Source of the DNA: Phytoactinopolyspora halophila
Lineage (GTDB): Bacteria > Actinomycetota > Actinomycetes > Jiangellales > Jiangellaceae
Length of the DNA stretch: 64,000 nucleotides
Direction of reading: 5' to 3'
Assembly (NCBI RefSeq): GCF_003287285.1
Contig: NZ_QMIG01000007.1
Span: forward strand, 1-64,000
Shown here: positions 8,147-18,174 of the stretch, one piece after another
Layout: every line of letters starts with the position of its first letter
How positions within the stretch are numbered: position 1 is the stretch's first letter
Translations under genes and position numbers: made by a program
The notes under the pieces: generated by a model
What the model was told of the DNA's origin: nothing
Seen by the model: only the letters and a program-made list of their open reading frames with translations
Database searches by the model: none

Positions 8147-10582
8147 ATGTTGAACCCGCCAGCACCGCCACCCGCCGAGGGCGAGCCACCGCCTGGCCGG
8201 TACGGCGAACACCACGGCGCGGCTGCCGGTGATGACGCCACGGCTGCTGGTCATGACGCCACGGCTGCTCGTAACGGCGCAGAGTCGCTGTCGTGCATCC
8301 TCGCCAGCGCCTCGCCGGGTCCGGGTCTAGCCGCCGTGTTGAACGAGGTCGCCGTGGATCAGGTCTCGGGCCACGACACGGTGTCGGTGATGACGGCTGC
8401 CTATCAGCAGGCCAATCATGCGCGGGCGGTGTTCCTGCAGGCGTTGCTCGAGACCGGGATGCGCCAGCCTGGTTCTGTGGAGACGGTGAGCCGCGTCGAG
8501 GTGCCGCACGAGTTCGCCGCCGAGGAAGCTCGTGTCGCGCTGGCCTGGTCACGCCGGCGCGCCGATACGACCTTCGAGTTGGCCTTCGACGTCCACCATC
8601 GCCTGCCGGTACTCGGGCACGCCATGCTGCGCGGCGAGCTGGACGAGGCCCGCGCACAGGCGTTCACCCAGTGGACCAGCGGACTCGCCGACGACGATGC
8701 CGCACAGATCTGCGCCGAGCTTCTGCCGCAGGCCGCCACGCTCACCGTGGGCCAGCTCATCGACCGGATCAAACGCCGCGCGCTGGCGATCGACCCCGAC
8801 TGGGCCGAGAAACGCTACCGCAACGCGATGCGCCAGCGCCGAGTCGTGGGCAGTCGAAACGAGGACGGCACCGCCAACCTCTGCGGGCTCGACCTGCCCG
8901 TCAATCGCACTGCCGCCGCAAGCGACCGCGTGGACACCCTCGCCCGCGCCTGCAAGCGCTCCGGCGACACCCGCCCCATCGCCCACATCCGCACCGACAT
9001 CTTCCTCGGCATGCTCGACGGCACCCTCGAACAACTCACCACCGACGAAATCATCACCCACATCCTCACGCACCCCTTCACCACCGACACCCACGAAGCT
9101 GACAACACCGGCGGCGATGAAGACACCGGCGGCGACGGCGACCCGGATGACCCCAACCCAGATGGCACCGACGGACCGACCCGTCCCACTGGTCCCGGCG
9201 GTACGGGTGGTCCCAGCAGTCCCGGCGGTACGGGTGGTCCCAGCAGTCCCGACAGTACGAGTGGTCCCAGCAGTCCCAGCGGTACGAGTGGTGTCAGCGT
9301 GCCCCACCCGGACAACCCCGCCGCCCGTGCACCTGGCGCCCGTGAATCTGGTGCTCACCCCGACGGCGGCTCGCCAGATGTCCCGGTAGAGCCCACCAAC
9401 CCGGGCTCCACCGACACGGGCTCCACCAACCCGGGTGCCACCAACCCGGGTGCCACCAACCCGGGTGCCACCGACACGGGCAACAAGGGCGTGCACCCAT
9501 CACACGCCGACATGCCCCCAGCCGAACCCGCCACCGAGGCCACGCCCGCAACCGGGGCGAACAGCTGGCCCGTGCGTGAACTACGTGTCGAGCTGAGCAC
9601 CCTGCTTGAATTCAACGATCACCCGGCCGAACTTCCCGGATGGGGATACATCACCGCGCCCCTGGCCCGAGAGGCGGTCACCACCCTGTTCGCAGCCGAA
9701 TGGCGCTGGATCATCTGCGACGAGCGCGGCCAGCCCGTCGACCACGGCATCACCACCCGGCGACCCGGCCCGCCCGGGCAAGGCCGCCCGGCACGACAGC
9801 ATTCCACCCGCCGGGGCATCGTCGAACTTCACATCACACACACCGACCTGGACACGCTCACCACCCCGAACACGCATAACTCGGGCTGGCATGCCGTCGT
9901 GACCGACATCCTGGAACAGCACACAGCCAGCACGAGCACCACCGGCAGGAGCACCACCGGCACGAGCTCCACCACCGACCACGATGTGCGCCGCCGCACT
10001 GCCACAGCAGGGGTGCGCCGTTTGATCGAGATCCGCGACCGCCACTGCGCGCACCCTTCCTGCCGCATGCCCGCCACCCGCACCGACCAGGACCACACCA
10101 TCGATCACGCCGCCGGCGGGCCGACCATCGCAGCCAACCTCGTCTCCCTGTGCCGGCACGACCACCGCCTCAAACACCACGGCGGCTGGCACACCCACCA
10201 ACCCGAGTACACCCTCCCCCGCCATGCCCCATCCGGGCACGCCCCACCCGAAGCCGGGACTCTCATCTGGACCAGCAGCCTCGGGCACTCCTACACCAGC
10301 AAACCCCCACCAATCATTCCCGAGCTCCCCCGGTCACGAGCCCGCCCCGCCGCGGCGAGCTACCATGCAGCGAACCCGACGCATCCCGCCCACGTCTGGC
10401 GTCGCGCCAGCAGGCGCGGCCGGACGCTAGCATGCGGATGTCACGGTAGCTGCGCCTGCGGCCCGATCATGCCGGCCCGGCCCACAACATCGACCCGGCA
10501 CGGCACCAGAGCACCCACGCAAGCCTCGGCAGCGACGTCCACGATCTCGCCAATGCCCGAGGACGATATCCCGCCCTTCTAG
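8147..10582 (+). CDS. DUF222 / 13E12-repeat family HNH endonuclease-like protein
   Basis: The chain has 811 residues from ATG 8147, chosen because AAAGGGGG lies ten bases upstream; the frame is open 12 codons further. Residues about 70-310 form the DUF222 helical domain. About 320-470 is a low-complexity linker rich in Pro, Gly, Ser and Thr with short repeats (GGPSSPGGT; NPGAT). An HNH nuclease-like motif follows near 625-680 (CAHPSCRMP, TDQDHTIDHAAGG, NLVSLCRHDHRLKHH), with a basic tail after it. The family is abundant in actinobacteria and several mycobacterial members are SOS-induced. The LexA-type promoter at 8029-8057 fits that. The biological role and DNA target of the family remain unclear. 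Confidence 0.85.
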   Translation: MLNPPAPPPAEGEPPPGRYGEHHGAAAGDDATAAGHDATAARNGAESLSCILASASPGPGLAAVLNEVAVDQVSGHDTVSVMTAAYQQANHARAVFLQALLETGMRQPGSVETVSRVEVPHEFAAEEARVALAWSRRRADTTFELAFDVHHRLPVLGHAMLRGELDEARAQAFTQWTSGLADDDAAQICAELLPQAATLTVGQLIDRIKRRALAIDPDWAEKRYRNAMRQRRVVGSRNEDGTANLCGLDLPVNRTAAASDRVDTLARACKRSGDTRPIAHIRTDIFLGMLDGTLEQLTTDEIITHILTHPFTTDTHEADNTGGDEDTGGDGDPDDPNPDGTDGPTRPTGPGGTGGPSSPGGTGGPSSPDSTSGPSSPSGTSGVSVPHPDNPAARAPGARESGAHPDGGSPDVPVEPTNPGSTDTGSTNPGATNPGATNPGATDTGNKGVHPSHADMPPAEPATEATPATGANSWPVRELRVELSTLLEFNDHPAELPGWGYITAPLAREAVTTLFAAEWRWIICDERGQPVDHGITTRRPGPPGQGRPARQHSTRRGIVELHITHTDLDTLTTPNTHNSGWHAVVTDILEQHTASTSTTGRSTTGTSSTTDHDVRRRTATAGVRRLIEIRDRHCAHPSCRMPATRTDQDHTIDHAAGGPTIAANLVSLCRHDHRLKHHGGWHTHQPEYTLPRHAPSGHAPPEAGTLIWTSSLGHSYTSKPPPIIPELPRSRARPAAASYHAANPTHPAHVWRRASRRGRTLACGCHGSCACGPIMPARPTTSTRHGTRAPTQASAATSTISPMPEDDIPPF

Positions 10583-10583
10583 C

Positions 10584-11420
10584 TCAACCGATCGCTCGCA
10601 GACGCGGAAGCAACGACGCCACCTGCTCCGCTTGCCGTTCAGCGGTTCCGCCCATGGTGATCATGACGATATCGCTCACACCGGCCTGCGCGTATGCCTC
10701 GATCTGTGGAATCACGTCTTCGGGCTTGTCCGGGAGCCGGAGCTGGACGGTCCGCCGGATCTCGGCGGGGTCGCGTCCAACCTCGGCACAGTGCTGATCG
10801 AGGACGGCGGACAGGTCCGCGATGTCCTCCGGAGTGCCGAAGGCAGCGTTCCAGACGTCCGCGTAGCGAGCGACGATACGCAGGGTACGTTTCCGGCCGA
10901 TGCCGCCGATCCAGATCGGCGGGTGTGGCTGCTGCACCGGCTTGGGCTCGGCGATCGCGTCGTCGAGCTGGTAGTGCTGGCCCTCGAAGGAGGTCCTCGG
11001 CGTGGTCCACAGCGACCGGATGATCTGGCAGGCTTCTTCGAGGCGGTCCATCCGCTCCTTGACCGTGCCGAACTCCAGCCCCAGCATCGTGTGTTCGTTC
11101 TCGGCCCAGGCCGCGCCGAGGCCGAACTCCAGCCGGCCACCCGACAGGTGATCGACCGTCACGGCCATCTTGGCCAGCACCGCAGGGTGACGGTACGTGT
11201 TTCCCGTGACCATGCAGCCGATACGGGTGCGTGTGGTCGCCTCGGCCATCGCCGCCAGATGGGTCCACGCTTCGAAAATGTCGCCCGTGGGGTCCGCGCC
11301 GAGTGTGGCGAGGTGGTCCATGTTCCAGCAGTGATCGAAGCCTTCGTCATCGGCGATCCGCCACACCGCCCGGTATTCGTCGATGCTCGCTTTCTGGCTG
11401 AGTTTGAGTCCGTATCGCAT
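10584..11420 (-). CDS. LLM-class F420-dependent oxidoreductase
   Basis: This 278-residue TIM-barrel flavin/F420 enzyme belongs to the luciferase-like monooxygenase superfamily. Family marks are GCMVTGNTYRHPAVLAKMAVTVD and LSGGRLEFGLGAAWAENEH (about residues 68-112) and the later PPIWIGGIGRKRTLRIVARYADVWN. The substrate cannot be predicted. It converges on the DUF222 gene, with a single base between the stops. F420 dependence is inferred from the subfamily typical of actinobacteria. Confidence 0.87.
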   Translation of the reverse strand: MRYGLKLSQKASIDEYRAVWRIADDEGFDHCWNMDHLATLGADPTGDIFEAWTHLAAMAEATTRTRIGCMVTGNTYRHPAVLAKMAVTVDHLSGGRLEFGLGAAWAENEHTMLGLEFGTVKERMDRLEEACQIIRSLWTTPRTSFEGQHYQLDDAIAEPKPVQQPHPPIWIGGIGRKRTLRIVARYADVWNAAFGTPEDIADLSAVLDQHCAEVGRDPAEIRRTVQLRLPDKPEDVIPQIEAYAQAGVSDIVMITMGGTAERQAEQVASLLPRLRAIG

Positions 11421-11642
11421 GTTCCAGTCTTACCCGGCGGCGCATGATCCGGCCCAGAGCCGCGACACACCGCGTGCCGTTGGACGCGCCGTGCTTCCGT
11501 TCCGTGCCGGATGAACGATGCCCCCAGGGCAAATCAGCACCCTGACGGGTGATTCCCCGTAGATTGATCGCTGACTGGTGATGAAGTCCGTGGCGACCGT
11601 TTCCCGACGCTCGATGAGTACGGATTCGGGGAGGCACGGACG

Positions 11643-13169
11643 ATGTCGCAGCCGGAGAGGCTCGTTTCCAGCCCCGTCGGCCCTGGGAGGCGCAGAAGAA
11701 CGATGAACAACGGACCGGACGAAACCGGAGAGAACGTGTTCGCCACCCACGCCGATCGGCACTACCGCGAGATCTATCGCGCGGCGTGGCGGACGGTAGC
11801 GGTGAGTTCGGCGGTCGTCATAGCACTCGGGCTCCTGAACGCGTGGATCGATTTCCTGGATACGATCGGCGGCGACACCGACCGTCCTCAGTTGATCGTC
11901 TCGCTGTCCGTCGGTGACGGTTTCTCCGTTCTCGGCGTCCTCTCTGCCGTCGTCATCGCCCTGGTCGTCGAGGTCGACCGATCCTCTGCGGCTGTCCGGA
12001 GCCTGAGCGCCAGAGACGACGCCGGCGGCGAAGATGGCATCCGCGATGAGCGGGACGCGGACCGACCCGGCACCGACCAACCCAGCACCAGCGAGCCAGA
12101 CACCGACCAACCCGACACCAGCGAGTCGGGTACCGGCGAGGCAGGCACCGACGAACCCAGCACCAGCGAGCCAGACACCGACCAACCCGACACCAGCGAG
12201 TCGGGTACCGGCGAGGCAGGCACCGACGAACCCAGCACCGGCGAGCCAGACGTACACGCCGCAGAGCTGAGCGAGTATACGGTTCGCCTGACGATCGCAC
12301 GCACCGCGAGCGGCATCGTCGGTTACCTGGCGACGATCTGCGGCCTGCTCGTGCTGTTCACCGACAGCCCGGATGCGCTCAACGTCCCTTCCTTCTTCGT
12401 CGTCGCCAGTGCCATCCTCGTGTTCCTGTTCACCCTGAAGATCAGCCTCACGGCGTTGAGTTCGGAGGACGTTCTGCGCACGCTCGATGTACGGGCAAGG
12501 GCCTGGCGACGGCAACGAGTCCGGGACAGGCTGCAGGCACTACGGGCCGACCCGGGGCACAGCCCGGGACGAGCTGACTTGTGGAAGCACGTCCTGGCCG
12601 AGTTGTGGCTTCCCGGCGAATCCCAGCTCCGTGCCGTCACCCGACGGCTCTTGCTCACGGCGGCCCGGCGTCGTTCCGTCGAGATTCTGGTACTCAGCCT
12701 GCTTCCGCTGGCGATGGCCGTAGCGCTGACCGCGTGGATCTCCGGATACTGGCCCGGCGTCCTGGGGCTGGGGGTGGCATGGTTCGGCTTCATGTGGTGG
12801 ATCATCGTCAAGATCTCCCGGGACGCCTACTTCGGCTATCGGGCCGGGCCATCACTGGAATTGCTCTTCGCTGGCTTGATCGGGAGTTCTCTGAGCGCCC
12901 TGGCCGGCATCAACCTCGCCACGGGTGCGAGTTCGTGGGGCACGTTTCTCACGGGCATCCTGGTGGCCGTCACCCTCATCGGTTACATGGCAGCCACGCT
13001 GGGATGGCTCCTGCTGTCGACGGTCGGTGCGTTCGGCGAGCACCGGATGACCCGCCGTCTCGTCGGGGCGCTCGAGAAGAGGCTCGGCGAAGATGAGAGC
13101 AGGGACCGGGAACGTTCCGGACGGGGACGACGCCGGCGGGCGGGGAATCCGGATCCTGGGATGCCGTGA
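11643..13169 (+). CDS. Multi-pass membrane protein of unknown function with a repetitive loop
   Basis: The ATG at 11643 has GGGGAGG eight bases upstream; another ATG at 11703 is possible. The 508 residues contain two N-terminal transmembrane segments (about 55-75 and 95-115). An acidic, repeat-built hydrophilic loop follows (about 140-205), then five or six more helices between about 220 and 480 and a basic tail (RGRRRRAG). The loop has two near-identical 25-residue units rich in Ser, Glu, Thr, Asp and Pro (SGTGEAGTDEP). I recognise no family. The gene stands alone, divergent from the LLM oxidoreductase and converging on proB. Confidence 0.7.
   Translation: MSQPERLVSSPVGPGRRRRTMNNGPDETGENVFATHADRHYREIYRAAWRTVAVSSAVVIALGLLNAWIDFLDTIGGDTDRPQLIVSLSVGDGFSVLGVLSAVVIALVVEVDRSSAAVRSLSARDDAGGEDGIRDERDADRPGTDQPSTSEPDTDQPDTSESGTGEAGTDEPSTSEPDTDQPDTSESGTGEAGTDEPSTGEPDVHAAELSEYTVRLTIARTASGIVGYLATICGLLVLFTDSPDALNVPSFFVVASAILVFLFTLKISLTALSSEDVLRTLDVRARAWRRQRVRDRLQALRADPGHSPGRADLWKHVLAELWLPGESQLRAVTRRLLLTAARRRSVEILVLSLLPLAMAVALTAWISGYWPGVLGLGVAWFGFMWWIIVKISRDAYFGYRAGPSLELLFAGLIGSSLSALAGINLATGASSWGTFLTGILVAVTLIGYMAATLGWLLLSTVGAFGEHRMTRRLVGALEKRLGEDESRDRERSGRGRRRRAGNPDPGMP
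12081..12251. repeat. 75-bp coding tandem repeat (2.3 copies)
   Basis: The two 75-bp copies 12081-12155 and 12156-12230 appear identical, with a partial third copy at 12231-12251. They encode the 25-residue acidic units of the membrane protein loop. Identity at the DNA level points to recent slippage or unequal crossing-over, so copy number may vary between strains. Confidence 0.9.
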
Positions 13170-13212
13170 CCCGGGCGCAGGGCCTTCAGGAGCAGGCCTC
13201 GGGAGTCAGGAT

Positions 13213-14352
13213 TCAGGAGTCGCGCAGCACGACGAGGTCGTCGCGGTGCACGACTTCACGCTCGTACTCGGCACCGAGTTCACGAGCGAGGTCCCGGGTC
13301 GAGCGGCCGAGCAAGGCAGGCAGCTCATCGGAGTCGTAGTTCACGAGCCCCCGGGCGACGACGCGGCCCTGCTCGTCGACCAGGTCAACCGGATCACCGG
13401 CGGTGAAGGTACCGTCGACGGCCGAGATCCCGGCCGGCAACAGCGACTTGCGCTGTGTGGCGACGGCGCGTACCGCCCCGGGGTCCAGCCGCAGGCGTCC
13501 GAGCCCGTCGGCGATGTGTTCGAGCCAGAGCAGCCTGGTGGAGCGGCGGCGTGCGCGGGAATGGAACCAGGTGCCCACCTCCGCGCCGCCGATGGCTGGC
13601 CATGCCTCGTCCGTCGACGTCAGGACCACTTCCACCCCGGATCCGGTCGCGATGGCGGCGGCTTCCACCTTCGTCTGCATCCCGCCGCTGCCCAGGCCGG
13701 AGCGCCCGGTTCGCCCGATGCGCAGCTTCTCCAGCTCGTTCGGATCGTAGACGTCTCGCACCCGGTGGGAGTCGGGATGGCCCGGATCGCCGTCGTACAG
13801 GCCGTCGACGTCAGACAGTAGGATCAGCGCGTCGGCGTGGACCAGCTGCGCCACCAGTGCGGCCAGCCGGTCGTTGTCCCCGAACCGGATCTCCTGGGTG
13901 GCCACCGTGTCGTTCTCGTTGACCACGGGAACGACACCAAGGTTCAGCAACTTGTGCAGGGTCCGGTAGGCGTTGCGGTAGTGCGAGCGGCGCGTGACGT
14001 CGTCCACGGTCAGCAGGACCTGCCCGACCTGCAATCCGTGCGCGGCGAAGGCGGCGTTGTAGTGGGCGACGAGCAGGCCCTGCCCGACGCTCGCGGCGGC
14101 CTGCTGGCTGGCGAGGTCACGCGGGCGGGCTGGCATGTTCAGTGGCGCCAGGCCCGTGGCGATGGCGCCCGACGACACGAGGACGACCTCCTGGCCCGCG
14201 GCGCGTGCCCGCGCCAGGGTGTCGACGAGCGCCACCAGCCGGTGCTCGTCAAGGCCGCCATGGGCCGTGGTCAACGATGACGACCCGACTTTCACGACCA
14301 GCCGGGAGGCTTTCGCCACGGGCTCACGCCGCCCGGCCGATGTCTCGCTCAC
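13213..14352 (-). CDS. Glutamate 5-kinase with PUA domain
   Basis: ProB phosphorylates glutamate to start proline synthesis. The 379-residue chain has an amino-acid-kinase domain (VVKVGSSSLT near residues 19-28, EVVLVSSGAIATG near 55-67, VVPVVNENDTVA near 143-154) and a C-terminal PUA domain (about 285-365). This is the full-length two-domain form. It follows obgE by about 42 bases in the rplU-rpmA-obgE-proB run. proA, its pathway partner, is on the same strand 7 kb further on. Confidence 0.96.
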   Translation of the reverse strand: MSETSAGRREPVAKASRLVVKVGSSSLTTAHGGLDEHRLVALVDTLARARAAGQEVVLVSSGAIATGLAPLNMPARPRDLASQQAAASVGQGLLVAHYNAAFAAHGLQVGQVLLTVDDVTRRSHYRNAYRTLHKLLNLGVVPVVNENDTVATQEIRFGDNDRLAALVAQLVHADALILLSDVDGLYDGDPGHPDSHRVRDVYDPNELEKLRIGRTGRSGLGSGGMQTKVEAAAIATGSGVEVVLTSTDEAWPAIGGAEVGTWFHSRARRRSTRLLWLEHIADGLGRLRLDPGAVRAVATQRKSLLPAGISAVDGTFTAGDPVDLVDEQGRVVARGLVNYDSDELPALLGRSTRDLARELGAEYEREVVHRDDLVVLRDS

Positions 14353-14394
14353 GTCGCTCTCCTTACTCCGGTCTCCTCGCTCCTGCCAGCTCCG

Positions 14395-15756
14395 TCATTC
14401 CAGCCGGGAGTCGGTACCACGCGGACCCAGCTGCTCCGCACCTGCCTGGATGGTCGGCTCCCAGTCGAAGACCACGGCGTTTTCCCCACCGATGACGACC
14501 TCGTCTCCGGGCTCGGCTCCCGCCTTGAACAGCTCGTCCTCCACACCCAGCCGGGCCAGGCGGTCAGCCAGATACCCGACGGCCTCGTCGTTGCCGAAGT
14601 CGGTCTGATGCACCCACCGTTCGGGCTTCGTGCCACGAACCCGGAAGCGGTAGCCGTCGGGCGTGTGTTCCTTGGTCACGGTGAAGCCGCCGTCGTCAAC
14701 GGCACGCGGGCGCAGCACGATCCTCGTGGGCTCCGCGGGCTCCGCCGCCGCCCGGGCCGCGCTGACGATCCCGGCCAGCTCGAACATCAGCTCGCGCAAC
14801 CCGTCCCGGCTGGTCGCGGATACCTCGAAGACGGGCCAGCCGCGGGCGCGGATGTCGTCCCGGACGAAGTCGGCGAGCTCGCGTCCCTCCGGGATGTCCA
14901 CCTTGTTCAGCACGGCCACCCGCGGGCGATCCGCAAGGCCGCCGTACCGTTCGAGTTCTGCTTCGATGACGTCGATGTCGCTGATCGGATCGCGGCCGGG
15001 TTCGAGCGTGGCGCAGTCGACGACGTGCGCCAGAGCCGCGCAACGCTCGACGTGCCGCAGGAACGTGTGGCCGAGCCCGCGGCCCTCGCTGGCCCCTTCG
15101 ATCAACCCCGGCACGTCGGCGATGGTGAACCGCACGTCGCCCGCCTCGACGACGCCGAGGTTCGGCGCGAGGGTGGTGAACGGGTAGTCCGCGATCTTCG
15201 GCCGGGCTGCGGACACGGCGGCGATCAGGCTGGACTTGCCGGCGCTCGGAAAACCGACCAGGCCGACGTCGGCAACGCTCTTCAACTCCAGCACGACATC
15301 GAGCTGATCGCCGGGCTCGCCGAGCAGGGCGAAGCCCGGCGCCTTGCGCCGGGGGCTGGCCAGCGCCGCGTTGCCGAGACCGCCCCGCCCGCCGTGGGCG
15401 ATGACCAGCTTGGTACCGGCGCCGACGAGATCGGCGATGACCTCGCCGTCGGGGCGGGACACCGCCGTACCGTCGGGCACCTTCAGCACGACGTCGGCGC
15501 CGTCGGCGCCGTGCCGGTGACCGCCCTCGCCGCCGGTGCCGTTGCCGGCGCGCCGGTGCGGCCGGCGATGGTAGTCGAGCAGCGTGGTGGTGTTGGGGTC
15601 GACGACGAGGACGACGTCTCCTCCGCGGCCCCCGTTACCACCATCGGGCCCGCCCAGCGGCTTGAACTTCTCGCGGTGAACGGACACGCAGCCATGACCG
15701 CCGTTGCCGGCAGCCAGGTGCAGCACCACTCGGTCGACGAACGACGGTATCGCCAC
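14395..15756 (-). CDS. Obg-family GTPase
   Basis: ObgE/CgtA is an essential GTPase that binds the large ribosomal subunit and links assembly to growth state. The 453 residues show the glycine-rich Obg fold (1-158), then the G domain with P-loop GFPSAGKSS near 168-176, DVPGLIEG, and NKVD near 285. A C-terminal OCT domain lies at about 365-440, the longer type usual in actinobacteria. It sits downstream of rpmA with a strong hairpin between them (15821-15854), so it may be partly uncoupled from the ribosomal protein transcript. Confidence 0.97.
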   Translation of the reverse strand: MAIPSFVDRVVLHLAAGNGGHGCVSVHREKFKPLGGPDGGNGGRGGDVVLVVDPNTTTLLDYHRRPHRRAGNGTGGEGGHRHGADGADVVLKVPDGTAVSRPDGEVIADLVGAGTKLVIAHGGRGGLGNAALASPRRKAPGFALLGEPGDQLDVVLELKSVADVGLVGFPSAGKSSLIAAVSAARPKIADYPFTTLAPNLGVVEAGDVRFTIADVPGLIEGASEGRGLGHTFLRHVERCAALAHVVDCATLEPGRDPISDIDVIEAELERYGGLADRPRVAVLNKVDIPEGRELADFVRDDIRARGWPVFEVSATSRDGLRELMFELAGIVSAARAAAEPAEPTRIVLRPRAVDDGGFTVTKEHTPDGYRFRVRGTKPERWVHQTDFGNDEAVGYLADRLARLGVEDELFKAGAEPGDEVVIGGENAVVFDWEPTIQAGAEQLGPRGTDSRLE

Positions 15757-15820
15757 GGCCCGTTCCTCCCTTCTCTCGTGTCGATGATGTCAGCCGGGCA
15801 TGCATGATGCCGCGACGAGA

Positions 15821-15854
15821 AAAGCGGGCCGGTCGATCGTGACCGGCCCGCTTT
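15821..15854 (-). terminator. 14-bp perfect hairpin between rpmA and obgE
   Basis: AAAGCGGGCCGGTC (15821-15834) pairs exactly with 15841-15854 around six bases. It follows the rpmA stop by 28 bases on the minus strand, and A/T runs flank the stem. It should end most rplU-rpmA transcripts and set the lower level of obgE and proB. Confidence 0.8.
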
Positions 15855-15881
15855 CGGTGATCGCTGTGCTCGTCGGCGGGG

Positions 15882-16139
15882 TCACTCCCCCGCCGGAACG
15901 ATGTTGACGACCTTGCGGCCGCGACGGACACCGAACTCCACGGTTCCGACGGTGGTGGCGAACAGGGTGTCGTCACCACCACGGCCGACGTTGGTGCCGG
16001 GGTGGAAGTGGGTCCCGCGCTGCCGGACGATGATCTCGCCGGTGTTCACCAGCTGGCCACCGAACCGCTTCACGCCCAGCCGCTTCGAGTTGGAATCACG
16101 TCCGTTCTTGCTGGACGAGGCACCCTTCTTGTGCGCCAT
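15882..16139 (-). CDS. 50S ribosomal protein L27
   Basis: The 85-residue protein has the characteristic N-terminus [23 protein letters not shown] and internal [23 protein letters not shown]. The N-terminal residues reach the peptidyl-transferase centre. No extra leader precedes AHKKG, so the protease-processed form seen in Firmicutes does not apply. It is co-directional with rplU, 82 bases downstream of it. Confidence 0.98.
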   Translation of the reverse strand: MAHKKGASSSKNGRDSNSKRLGVKRFGGQLVNTGEIIVRQRGTHFHPGTNVGRGGDDTLFATTVGTVEFGVRRGRKVVNIVPAGE

Positions 16140-16152
16140 GATGGTCTCCTCA

Positions 16153-16179
16153 GATCATCCCCGCGTGCACGGGGAGCAC
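16153..16179 (-). other. Single hairpin resembling an actinobacterial type I-E CRISPR repeat
   Basis: On the minus strand the bases read GTGCTCCCCG, then TGCA, then CGGGGATGATC, ahead of the rpmA start. The CCCCG/CGGGG stem and its flanks look very like the repeats of actinobacterial type I-E arrays. There is only one copy, no spacers and no cas genes, so this is not an array. It could be an orphan repeat, or an ordinary hairpin in the rplU-rpmA leader that resembles one by chance. Confidence 0.4.
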
Positions 16180-16221
16180 TGCTGTGGCTTATGTGATGTT
16201 CTCTATTTAACTCGGGCGAGA

Positions 16222-16536
16222 TCAGGACTTGGCGTCGATGCCGGTGACCTTGACTTTCGTGTACTTCTGCCGATGCCCCTGGCGCCGGCGGTATCCCGTC
16301 TTGTTCTTGTACCGCAGAATCTTGATCTTGGGTCCCTTGACTTCGTCGAGGACCTCGGCCGTCACCGAGACCTTCGCCAGCTTGTCCGCGTCGGATGTGA
16401 CGGTATCGCCGTCGACGACGAGGACCGCGGGCAGTGTCACCGTCGATCCGATCTCGTCGTGGAGCCGGTCAACATTGATGACATCGCCGACGGACACCTT
16501 CTGCTGGATGCCGCCGCTACGGACAATCGCGTACAC
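16222..16536 (-). CDS. 50S ribosomal protein L21
   Basis: The 104-residue protein has the L21 pattern: [18 protein letters not shown] at the N-terminus, and [20 protein letters not shown] followed by TKVKVTGI at the C-terminus. The start is GTG. It is the first gene of the minus-strand rplU-rpmA-obgE-proB run. In Streptomyces an RNase E/G gene usually lies upstream; here a plus-strand sugar cluster occupies that place. Confidence 0.98.
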   Translation of the reverse strand: MYAIVRSGGIQQKVSVGDVINVDRLHDEIGSTVTLPAVLVVDGDTVTSDADKLAKVSVTAEVLDEVKGPKIKILRYKNKTGYRRRQGHRQKYTKVKVTGIDAKS

Positions 16537-16709
16537 CGCGGACTCACTCTCTTAGGTCGGGCCAGATGGCTCGCTCGGACTGGACTCGGACACGCACGCC
16601 CCGCACGGTCTGCGGGCGCACGGGTGGGCAGCGTGAAACACGCCGACGACTAAGGATACGGAGCCGGACGAGCCACGGTCAAACCACCCCCGCGCCGCGA
16701 GCTGGAGTC

Positions 16710-16781
16710 TGGACATACGGTGCGCGCGTACGTTATACATCGGATCACTGAAACATCGGATGACTCATGCTTGTGAGCATG
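16710..16781 (+). promoter_or_regulatory. Promoter and probable operators of the fucose-type cluster
   Basis: TGGACA (16710-16715) and TTATAC (16733-16738) are 17 bases apart. The nonamer ACATCGGAT occurs at 16737-16745 and again at 16753-16761, over the -10 and start region. A perfect dyad, CATGCT with TGTG then AGCATG, lies at 16766-16781. The segment ATCGGATGACTCA (16755-16767) differs by one base from a segment before the GntR gene (21099-21111). This makes it a likely binding site for that regulator. Confidence 0.6.
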
Positions 16782-16798
16782 TGGTGGAGGAATGACAC

Positions 16799-18127
16799 GT
16801 GGCCGAGAATGATGCGCAGATCGTCGCCGTCGAGACCTCTGATGTCCGGTTCCCGACGTCCCGGGAACTCGATGGCTCGGACGCGATGAACCCCGATCCC
16901 GATTACTCGGCCGCATACGTTGTGATCAGGACGGATGCACCCGACGGGCATGAAGGCCACGGGTTCGCCTTCACCATCGGGCGCGGCAACGAGGTGCAGA
17001 AGGCGGCCATCGACGCGTTGCGTCCCATGCTCATCGGCCTGCCCCTCGCCGAAACATTGGATGACATGGGGTCGTTCTGGCGACGTCTCGTGCACGATTC
17101 GCACCTGCGGTGGCTGGGCCCGGAGAAGGGCGTGATGCACATGGCGATCTCCGCCGTCGTCAACGCCATGTGGGACCTGAAGGCCAAGCGCGCCGGCAAA
17201 CCCCTGTGGAAACTGCTCGCCGACCTCACGCCCGAGCAGATCGTCGACCTCGTCGACTTCCGCTACATCAGCGACGTCTTGACCCCCGACGACGCGCTGG
17301 ACATCCTGCGCCGCTCCGACGCCGGCAAGGCCGAACGCGAGGAACGACTCCGCGCCCGGGGCTATCCGGCCTACACGACCACTCCGGGATGGCTGGGCTA
17401 TACCGACGAGAAGCTGGTGCAACGCTGCGAGGACGCGGTGAACCAGGGATTCAGCCAGATCAAACTCAAAGTCGGCGGCGATCTCGAGCAGGACCGGCGC
17501 CGCCTGGAACTAGCCCGCAGCACGTGCGGGCCAGCGATCCGCATCGCCGTCGACGCCAATCAGCGCTGGGACGTTCCCACCGCTATCCGCTGGATCAACG
17601 CTTTGGCGCCCTACGAACCCTGGTGGATCGAGGAACCGACCAGCCCCGACGACGTGCTGGGACACGCCGCCATCGCCGAGGCGATCGCACCGATACGCGT
17701 GGCCACCGGCGAACACGTGCCCAACCGCATCGTGTTCAAGCAGCTGCTCCAGGCCGGCGCCGTCTCGTTCGTCCAGATCGACGCCGCCCGGGTAGCGGGC
17801 GTCAACGAGAACATCGCGATCCTGCTGCTCGCCGCCAAGTTCGGCATCCCCGTCTGCCCGCACGCCGGAGGGGTCGGCCTGTGCGAGCTCGTCCAGCACC
17901 TGGCCATGTTCGACTACGTGGCCGTCAGCGCGGAACTCGACGACCGGGTCATCGAGTACGTCGACCACCTGCACGAGCATTTCGTCGATCCGGTCGTCGT
18001 CCGCGGCGGCCATTACCTGGCACCCACCATGCCCGGGTTCAGCGCGGCCATGAAGCCTGAGACGATCACGGCATATACCTACCCGGACGGGTCCGCCTGG
18101 CAGGACATACGTCACGACCGGGTATGA
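16799..18127 (+). CDS. L-fuconate dehydratase (enolase superfamily)
   Basis: This enzyme converts L-fuconate to 2-keto-3-deoxy-L-fuconate. The 442-residue protein has the enolase-superfamily residues in the right order. KLKV is near residue 222, the metal ligands are in VDANQRW (about 251), IEEPTSPDD (about 277) and ATGEHVPNR (about 304), and the catalytic histidine is in [11 protein letters not shown] (about 355). The N-terminal signature [20 protein letters not shown] is characteristic of fuconate dehydratases. The start is GTG with GGAGG upstream. It is the first gene of the cluster, followed by mutarotase, aldose dehydrogenase and lactonase. The related substrates L-galactonate and D-arabinonate cannot be excluded. 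Confidence 0.9.
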   Translation: MAENDAQIVAVETSDVRFPTSRELDGSDAMNPDPDYSAAYVVIRTDAPDGHEGHGFAFTIGRGNEVQKAAIDALRPMLIGLPLAETLDDMGSFWRRLVHDSHLRWLGPEKGVMHMAISAVVNAMWDLKAKRAGKPLWKLLADLTPEQIVDLVDFRYISDVLTPDDALDILRRSDAGKAEREERLRARGYPAYTTTPGWLGYTDEKLVQRCEDAVNQGFSQIKLKVGGDLEQDRRRLELARSTCGPAIRIAVDANQRWDVPTAIRWINALAPYEPWWIEEPTSPDDVLGHAAIAEAIAPIRVATGEHVPNRIVFKQLLQAGAVSFVQIDAARVAGVNENIAILLLAAKFGIPVCPHAGGVGLCELVQHLAMFDYVAVSAELDDRVIEYVDHLHEHFVDPVVVRGGHYLAPTMPGFSAAMKPETITAYTYPDGSAWQDIRHDRV

Positions 18128-18174
18128 GCACGGGCCGGTCGTGCAGCGACGTGAAGGAGCGACAAAGGAGTGAG

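Noticed and set aside
9180-9480. Short repeats in the DUF222 gene as a mobile or regulatory repeat
   Set aside because: They keep the reading frame and encode a Pro/Gly/Ser/Thr linker, as is common in this protein family.
16153-16179. A CRISPR array near rpmA
   Set aside because: Only one repeat-like hairpin is present, with no spacers, second repeat or cas genes; kept only as an orphan-repeat observation.
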